Of a DNA stretch of 64,000 nucleotides, positions 57,027 through 64,000 are shown one piece after another (the first letter of the stretch is position 1; every line of letters begins with the position of its first letter). The notes beneath the pieces are model-generated. The model saw nothing but the letters and a program-made list of their open reading frames with translations. It made no database searches and was not told the DNA's origin. The translations under genes were made by a program, and so were the position numbers. Origin of the DNA: Strongylocentrotus purpuratus (taxonomy: Eukaryota; Echinodermata; Echinoidea; Camarodonta; Strongylocentrotidae); NCBI RefSeq assembly GCF_000002235.5, contig NW_022145605.1, forward strand, positions 1,963,178 to 2,027,177. The letters run 5' to 3'.

Positions 57027-58067
57027 TGTGAAAATGAATATGTTTAATCAAATTATGGAAATGCAAGCATTTTAATAGCCATTACTTTAAACAAACAGAA
57101 CTTTGTCATTCCTGGCTCATTTTTCCTTTATAGAAATGTAATTTTCTCTTCAAAATAAAGATACCTCCCGCCAAATGATTTTGGGTACCCTCTCTTCAAA
57201 TTGTTTTTAATCACTCATGCGTGAAATATGAATCATATGAGTTGCATCAAATGAAAGAGGATAAGCTTTACAAATATATGTTACATTTATTACGGTAATT
57301 ATAATGGTCCTTAAGTTATGATAAAACATCAATAATTCTCGGTTTCGTTTTTTCTGGGATGCACTGTAGAATTTATTTATTTAATTTTCTGAGCTTTTCC
57401 CTCAATAATAATTTTGAACTTTCCATATTTCTCTAACTCAATTTTGAAAAGTCAAAGAAAGATAGTGAACACATCTTCTCTTAATTTGGAATAGACTTCA
57501 AAACATAGACCTAGGCCTTTCAATAATTTTGAGCGCAGATGTCATCAAAATTGTAAGTTAAAAGTGGCATCAACTGATTGTATAATATTTTGCCTTGCAA
57601 AATATGCAATTATCATCACAAAAAGCGATTTGATTGATCGTTTTTTGTGATAAATCAGCTGGAAACCCCCATGGCCATGCGAAAAGTAACGTCTCGTTGT
57701 TTTCGTAAGTTGCAGCGCGCACACGAATCCGACATTAAATGTTTAGATCGCAATATCTCCGGAATTCTTTGACTTTTGTCTTCGAGTTTGGCAATAAATT
57801 TTCTACTGTAGACTAGATCCACTACTACTAGATCTAGATCTAGATTACTACTACTAGCTACTGTCATACTGAGCCGAGTTGCACCAATTTGTAATAACAA
57901 ACTTTGCCGTCAATTTGGTAATATTTGAAATAAATATATTTGTGTAGGTCTAGATCTAGATCTAGAATATGACTGTGAAATCATGAATCAAATATTGCAT
58001 TTTCTAAAATTTAAAATCTCTGCAAAAAAATTAACGTGAACTTTGGTAATTCTATTATTAGGGCCTA

Positions 58068-59096
58068 GGGGGCCGTTTCTCGAAACCGTCATAACTACAA
58101 GATCAACGACATCTCGCCACTGTCACGCAACTTGTCAGCTAAGTGTTTCACGAAGCCGTCTTTGCCAAGATGAGCGACAACTTCCGCGACAAGCGAGTTG
58201 TCACTGCTCCGAACCTGTCATATCTTTTTAATTGCTGTAAAGCGCCATCACAAGTCAGTTTGTTGCCATTCCATGGGCCGCAAAATGGACGATTAGTTTC
58301 ACTATCATTTTGAGAAAAATATAGACGAGTTCGGTACGTAATTCTCTGGGATGCGAAATGCAAATGTACAAAAGTGAGAATGCAAATTATACAGAAACTT
58401 TAAAAAGCTTAATATAAACATTAAATCACAAATCATTAAACTATAACATATAAATAAGAGAGGTAAGAATGTTACACATCGTTTTCCATAGTCGATCCAT
58501 AGTCTTTTCTTAGGATACCGTAATACCTTTGGGGCCTATGTGCATTATTTTTCCCTCTCTATTTACTTCTTCCAAATTATATTTTCAATATCAAATCAAT
58601 TATATAACGAGTATTTATGAGACTCTAGAATAAAAACTGGCTGAGAAAAGACATTTTGCCTAAAATTCCTCGTCACAATAAACAAAAAAGTTCGTATTGA
58701 TAAACTATCACATTACGGTATCCTTCAACTAACTTTTGATTTGACTGTCGAAAAAAACCACTCACCGGTTTTTCTTCAATTTAAGAATCTTTACAGAAAT
58801 ATGCAAATCGTTTGATGATGTAAATATGACAATGACACTATTTATTATTTATTTTAGGAGAATTTATATGTATATATTTCTCTTTGAACAATTTTAGCCA
58901 CAAAACTTGTTTTTGGTTATTCTTGATAAATCAAATGGATTGTGACAAAGACTATGTTCTTGAGCTGCTAGTATCGCGATATATCGATATCATGTCTGTC
59001 ATGGCTTTGTGAAACGGTTTGTCCGCTTCATGACATCTCCGTAGGTCGCCGACAAAGATATGACTGTCATGGAGTTGGTTTCGAGAAACGGCCCCC
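58068..59096. mobile_element. ~1.03 kb inverted-repeat element
   Basis: The left end GGGGGCCGTTTCTCGAAACC and the right end GGTTTCGAGAAACGGCCCCC are exact inverted repeats of 20 bases. Further inverted words lie inside (TTTCACGAAGCCGT / GGCTTTGTGAAACGG; GACAACT / AGTTGTC). No transposase frame is seen. It lies in the presumed long AIFM3 5' intron. Confidence 0.85.
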
Positions 59097-59716
59097 TGAT
59101 CTACTAAAATATCAGTAGACTCTTTTTTTCCTCGCACAACCGAAGCATGGAATAATCTCAATCCGACCTTAGTAGGCCTATCCCTGACTGACTCAGCAAA
59201 GTTTAAAGTAGCACTCCTTCCGAAATAAGTCCACTCTCTGCCACCACGACCTCCAGTTTAAATTCCACCAGGAATCTTTTGGAGGAGCAACAACCAAGTA
59301 CCAAGTAGTCTACTCTAGATCTAGACCTATCATGTATCATTATCAATCAGAATTTTCAGGATACAAACTTACAATAATTTTTGCGCTCTATAATCTCCAG
59401 AAAGTAAAACACAAATTTACAAGGATTTACATTACATCATACCATGTATGATGCGATGTACCATCCCTAAACTTGGCGGCGGGTAAAGGGCGGGGTTATG
59501 GCTCGATCAATCAAGTTCCGATGCCCCCCTTCAATTCAACTGCGTGCAACGGTAACTCGAGGGCACTTCGCCCGTGCGCTCGGGGGACGGAGCTCCCTGG
59601 CATTGGCCTTGACTTGGTTTAAATGTCACAGCACCTTTCCTTGAATAACATAATAACAACAGAAAATAAAGATAGAGAGTGCCAAATCTACCATTTCAAG
59701 AAACAACAAAACTTAC

Positions 59717-59790
59717 CTATTCCGTATTGAAGGTTATTCGTATGATTTCACGAGTCTGGAATGAGTAAATGATCGAAACATGTTTTTCTT
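59717..59790 (-). other. AIFM3: Possible AIFM3 first exon (untranslated), head-to-head with COX6A
   Basis: Minus-strand CAATACGGAATAG|GTAAGT is a strong donor at 59,717, only about 340 bases from the COX6A start codon on the other strand. The exon's upstream limit is not visible; the end given is nominal. It is called because the exons at 52-54 kb carry acceptors and need an upstream exon. Confidence 0.35.
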
Positions 59791-60055
59791 TTAAGGATAC
59801 ATCCTCGTTACAGGGATAGCAACGATAAATAAAGTCGTCTCCTATTTCTTTATATCATTTGTAGATTTATAATTAATTATTTACTATAAATCCGATTTTA
59901 TTAATATTTTAATGATTGGTAAAAAGATTTTATTGAACTCAACTAAGTTTTCAGATTATTTGAAAGCAGTGAACTAAAATAATTAAAAAAGATCATGAAC
60001 GAAACCAATAAGACTGAACGAGGCCAGGTCATAAGCTGTCCACAAATTTGTCAAA
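59791..60055. promoter_or_regulatory. Candidate divergent promoter AIFM3 / COX6A
   Basis: About 265 bases separate the presumed AIFM3 first exon and the COX6A ATG. The stretch is AT-rich, without a clear TATA box. Bidirectional activity is inferred from geometry only. Confidence 0.35.
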
Positions 60056-60158
60056 ATGGCTTCTCAAATGATGAACGTTTTTCGCCGTCAATTTTCTACT
60101 TCATTGACAAGGAGATCGACAGCAACAGCTCATGGTCCGGCAGCGGAAGATGCAGCAG
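60056..60158 (+). CDS. COX6A: COX6A exon 1: mitochondrial presequence
   Basis: It has 34 codons plus one base from ATG to donor GCAG|GTATAA. MASQMMNVFRRQFSTSLTRR is an Arg/Ser/Thr-rich, acid-free leader typical of mitochondrial import, followed by a short acidic AAEDAA. The product is cytochrome c oxidase subunit 6A, a single-span regulatory subunit of complex IV in the inner membrane. Confidence 0.93.
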
Positions 60159-60530
60159 GTATAAAATATGAAAATAATGTGTGTATATGTATTTTGAATT
60201 GTTGAATTTTGTGGTTTTCTGTCGGCTGTATTGATGGTGTTCTTGTTGTGCATAGGCCTAAGCCTAGCAAGTAGCATTCATTCTATGCGGAACCAGCTAC
60301 CCTCCGCCACGGTATGGCCAGCGCAAGTCGCGGCCATGACGTTGTCTATGCTTTGTCACGTAGCCTAAAATTCTATGAGACTTAGCCTTATTCCCCAAGG
60401 GCTTGATGATAATGTAAAATATGATATTGATATCACCAAGCCTTAACTGGTCCCCATAGATCTAGACCTGCGCAGTGAGGCAGGGTAAACAAACCCTAAA
60501 AAACGGATTCCGGATTCCGCAATGATTTTC

Positions 60531-60858
60531 TGGCGCTTGTTCAGAAAGGTATCCAAAATTTGACCCGTAACTCCGGCGTGGAGATACCCTACTAAAACAT
60601 ACCCAAAATGAAATAAATATTCATTAAATGTCCAAAAAATGATCATGAGTTAAAAGTCGTTATGTTTTTTACCTGTTTCGTGTCAGTTTTCTTGTTATTT
60701 TTGGAGTATTTTTCGGATAAATGTTGATATTAGTATACACTTTTTCACAGGTTTCACAGCAAACCACGTCGCTGCACAATACAAGTATATACCGATGGTG
60801 GGTTGCGGGCAGGCGCCTGTGACTGTGTGAAGTTATCTACCGTAATGAGGATCTGAGG
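60531..60858. repeat. Dispersed hairpin-ended repeat, copy 2
   Basis: It shares long words with 17,221-17,608 in the same orientation (GCGCTTGTTCAGAAA, ACTAAAACATACCCAAAATG, GTGTGAAGTTATCTAC). The right arm of the hairpin is lost here. It lies in COX6A intron 1. Confidence 0.75.
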
Positions 60859-61844
60859 ATCGATTTTCTTGATGCATTTTTACATTGACTTTGTACAGAG
60901 ACTTTCACGTTTAATATGAGCGATAAATCCTTGGGAAGACGGACAACCCATAAAAGTAGACGGTTAACTGGGGTTATTTTCTTACACGGAATCCATGTTT
61001 TGCATCGCCAGCGACCAGCTCAGGAATCCGAAACCTGCAGAGCGCCGAAGACAAAAAAATGCAGACGATCCTTATTTTTGAGGACGCATTTCTAGTCCGT
61101 GTTTACGAGGATATCCTCGTAAATGCCGACAAAATGCGTGTTCTAAAAGATGAGGAACGTCCACATATTTTCCAGACATTTTTTTTAATTTTAGCTTTTT
61201 TATTTATTATTATTATTATCTAGATTACAGATCACACAGAAAATCAAAATTGGATGGGGTTATGATTTCTTTTCCTTTTTCATGAATTTAGTGATGCAAA
61301 TGTGATTTCGGTCCTATAAGATTGTTGGGGTCAATTACTTGCGAAGTTTTAATGAAATGAGACAGTTTGGTTCCTGTGAAAAAATACTAAATGACACACA
61401 ATTAAGGAGAAAGTTGATGTAAGTTTGAGTCTGAGAAAAGTACAAGAATACCATGTAATCAATCAGATAAACCTCTTCATTGAAGAAAGTTCTCAACTTT
61501 GAAGACTGAATCAGTGATATTATGGGAGATCTCCCTTTGGCAACTGGTCCATGATAGGTGATTGCACATCCTCAAAATATATCTTTCTGGATTCTCTTGA
61601 TGGAAAGGGCTCGAGGGGTCTTAAATAATATAGCATGCATGTGTTTGTAACATGCCCTCCTGTAAAAACATATCTATCTTTATTTAATTTTCTCCAATTT
61701 CCCCCTCAAACTGCTTCCCTTATGTTCTTTCCCAAAGACCTGGTTATATTCCATAATTAATTTTTGCTTCTTTGGTAAGGGGATGCAAAATAAATTTGCA
61801 AAAAAATTAATTATAAATGTAGTTTCTTGATTTTCTTTTCTTAG

Positions 61845-62005
61845 GTTCAGCCAAGACGTGGAAGTACATGTCTTTCCTGGTAGCGATTCCAGGAGTGATA
61901 TTCTGCATGGTGAATGCTTACAAAGGAGAAATGGAACACAAGGCTCATTTTGCCGCTCACAAGCCTGAGTTTCATGCATACACACATCTTAGGATTAGGA
62001 CAAAG
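61845..62005 (+). CDS. COX6A: COX6A exon 2: transmembrane segment and LRIRTK motif
   Basis: The acceptor TTTTCTTAG| and donor AAG|GTAAGT bound 161 bases that complete the exon 1 codon. It encodes SAKTWKYMSF, a hydrophobic LVAIPGVIFCMVNAY span, and EFHAYTHLRIRTK, the hallmark COX6A motif that precedes the PWG.G region. Confidence 0.97.
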
Positions 62006-62024
62006 GTAAGTCATATTTCATGAA

Positions 62025-62875
62025 GGGTCCTGGGGAGTGTTTCAAAAAGACCAAGATCGACTTTAAGTTGGACTTAACTATGGCAGGCCGCTCATGCCAT
62101 TATTTTCTCTCATTATTTACTGGCATTGGTTTCTCAAGGGACGTACCAATCGTGGTCACAAACCTACAGAATTTACATTTTTTGATAGTTCATTATTGTA
62201 GGAAAAAATATTATCTAAAGATCATAATTGAGAGACCAATAGTGAGAGCAGCCAGTGGCATGAATGGCCTGCCATAGTTAAGTCCAACTTAAAGGGGAAG
62301 TCCAACCTGAAATTAAGTTAGTTTTAATAGGAGTAGAAAAATGAGAGAAACAAGTCAGTGAAAGTTTGAGCAAATTCCGATTAAAAATAAGGAAGTTAGG
62401 ATTTTTTAAGTTGTGATCAATCAAACACAAATTGGCAACTCTATGACGTATCATGCGAGCTCAACTTCCATTTGCTCAGTACTAAAAAAATCTAAAATTT
62501 TCATTTTCCCTCAAGAAAAATTTCAACCATATATGCACCCTAAATATAATAATTGCAAATATGTTTCTATACTGCCCCTGCAAGGAACAAATATATATTT
62601 CGTCATCAATAATGAAGAAAACATGATTTTATGGAATATTATGCACAAAGCAAATGAAGGAGAGCTCGTATAATAAGTCACAGAGTTGCCAATTTGTATT
62701 TGATTGATCACAACTTCAATAATTCATAACTTTCTTATTTTCATTCAGAATTTGCTCAAACTTTCACTCACCTGATTTTCTTATTATTCTGCCTCTATCG
62801 AAACAAACTTTTTTTGGGGGGTGGACTTTCCCTTTAAAATCGATCTTAGTCTTTGTGAAACACCCCCAAGGACCC
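62025..62875. mobile_element. Palindromic element disrupted by a TTAA-type insertion
   Basis: GGGTCCTGGGGAGTGTTTC on the left and GAAACACCCCCAAGGACCC on the right are inverted ends. Inside, AAGTTGGACTTAACTATGGC pairs with GCCATAGTTAAGTCCAACTT. The right arm is split at TTAA by the element at 62,293-62,833, leaving a duplicated TTAA. It lies in COX6A intron 2. Confidence 0.8.
62293..62833. mobile_element. TTAA-type long-inverted-repeat element, copy 2 (intact)
   Basis: It is flanked by TTAA (62,289-62,292 and 62,834-62,837), with ends AGGGGAAGTCCAACC and GGTGGACTTTCCCT. It is about 541 bp and almost identical to 15,023-15,560, including the internal TAAATATAATAATTGCAAAT. High similarity suggests recent activity of the family. 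Confidence 0.9.
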
Positions 62876-63017
62876 TGTTTCAAAAACTGTTGTTATCAAT
62901 AACAAATGCTAAAATTCTATGACAAGTTAGCTCTCAGCCAATCAGAAGGCACAATTTTAGTAGCTTATAACAGTTATTGTAACTTATTATTGTTAACAAG
63001 TTTTATGAAACAGGGAC
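62870..63017. mobile_element. Short palindromic element (uninterrupted copy)
   Basis: GGACCCTGTTTCAAAAACTG and its inverse (ACAAGTTTTATGAAACAGGG) bound about 148 bases, with TCTCAGCCAATCA inside. It is the intact counterpart of 4039-4455. Confidence 0.75.
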
Positions 63018-63997
63018 CAGGTTGAACTTAGTAGGGTCTGTATGCATAATTCTTAGAGATAATGTTAACATTTTGAAATGGTTGTGGAGGGGTTCTGGCC
63101 CTAAATTTTGGGCACTCGTGTGTCCTGGATGCTGTATAATATTGAGCTCTTCTTCCATGGTTGAAATTTATAGGGGATCTCTACTGTATAGCATCATGTT
63201 GGTTTAAACCAGAACATTGAGAGAAACACTGACAGTTTTAGGAATTAAGGTTGATAAAAAACTAAGAGGAAAATTTGTGTTTTACCTTTCAAGCACCTCT
63301 CCCATTTGTTCTGTAGTAAAATCATAGAATTTTCCTCTGATCAGTAAAAAATTAATAACATCAGAAAATTCTTATCTTTTATCTGATTTCTTCAAAAATG
63401 TCACCCATCTGTTTCTCCAACTTTTCAGCTTTTGTTAGAACCAACTTTTCAGCTTATGTTATAACCAACTTATATACAAGGTTACACTTTCTTTCTATTA
63501 CATCTGTATATATTTAAGTGTGGCCAAAGCAGTTAAACACATTTAAAGTTTGGGGGTCGCAAAAAGAAAATACCTAAGCCTATTAAAATCATCCTCAACA
63601 AGGATGACTCTGTGGAAGTGTTGCTGTGGAAGTCAAGGCTTGTTTCCACTAGTCTTTTTGTTTCCAAAAACTTGTATTCATGTATTTTAGAAGAAATTTT
63701 CTATATTAGATCTGTTTAGAAGACATGTACCGGTAATCATTTGTTTTGCTTCATCATACAAGTCAGTGTTTAAAAGGTACTTCTTTGTTTGTAGAAGCTA
63801 TTTTGGAATTTTCTAGAGTAATAGTGGAATTCTTCACAGTGACCCTTTTATCTTTATATTTCTCCCAAAGCTATGCAGAGCTATATCTTTCATTGCTCTT
63901 ATGTATTGACAAACAAAAATATATAAAAAGCAGACATGTTTACACTAGCATTGACATATCTTGAATTGTTTCTTTCTTTCTTTCATTTCATTTGTAG

Positions 63998-64000
63998 TCC
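63998..64000 (+). CDS. COX6A: COX6A exon 3, first codon only (cut by window end)
   Basis: TTTCATTTGTAG| is an acceptor at 63,996-63,997. The next three bases TCC continue exon 2 in phase 0 as Ser, where COX6A has the residue before FPWG. The rest of the gene lies beyond the window. Confidence 0.7.

Overview
The window is animal nuclear DNA: AT-rich, with split genes bounded by GT..AG introns, long introns, and a dense load of short inverted-repeat transposons, microsatellites and long homopolymer runs. The protein sequences and the repeat style (TTAA-flanked palindromic elements, poly-G/C-headed repeats, SINE-like pieces carrying 'TATAGCGCTT') suggest a marine invertebrate deuterostome, most likely an echinoderm such as a sea urchin. 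The species is an inference; no ribosomal or mitochondrial marker is present.

Layout. Bases 1-18,380 hold no gene I can support. They contain inverted-repeat elements, a ~970 bp polypyrimidine tract and a cluster of poly-G/C/A/T runs. The last two coding exons of an unrecognised plus-strand gene lie at 18,381-19,297. Tail-to-tail with it is a minus-strand gene for an AIFM3-type (apoptosis-inducing factor 3 / Nfrl) Rieske-flavoprotein, coding from 52,366 down to 23,210. I rebuilt 16 coding exons in which every splice phase agrees; they give a protein of about 576 residues. It also has two alternative first coding exons and probable 5' untranslated exons near 54.2 kb and 59.7 kb. At the right edge, a plus-strand COX6A gene (cytochrome c oxidase subunit 6A) starts at 60,056. 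It lies head-to-head with the presumed AIFM3 promoter, and the window ends three bases into its third exon.

The most unusual part is the 16.9 kb AIFM3 intron (24,856-41,720). On the opposite strand it contains two divergent members of an uncharacterised gene family, here called X1 (26,395-30,264) and X2 (37,320-38,407). They share a short C-terminal module (basic/FP-L segment, then an ECIPGI-type / EIVPGL-type helix-rich segment). Between them lie three colinear copies of a 1.4-2.7 kb non-coding unit. X1 also has PPxY motifs, a small Cys cluster and a C-terminal acidic-hydrophobic SUMO-interaction-like motif. X2 needs a frame change or a short intron to be read through.

The remaining sequence is mainly repeats. 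These include two families of TTAA-flanked inverted-repeat elements with two copies each (one inserted into another palindromic element in a COX6A intron), a ~1 kb inverted-repeat element at 58.1-59.1 kb, and a SINE-like insertion with a recognisable target duplication. An AIFM3 intron also carries a four-copy tandem repeat that includes perfect DR1 nuclear-receptor half-site pairs.
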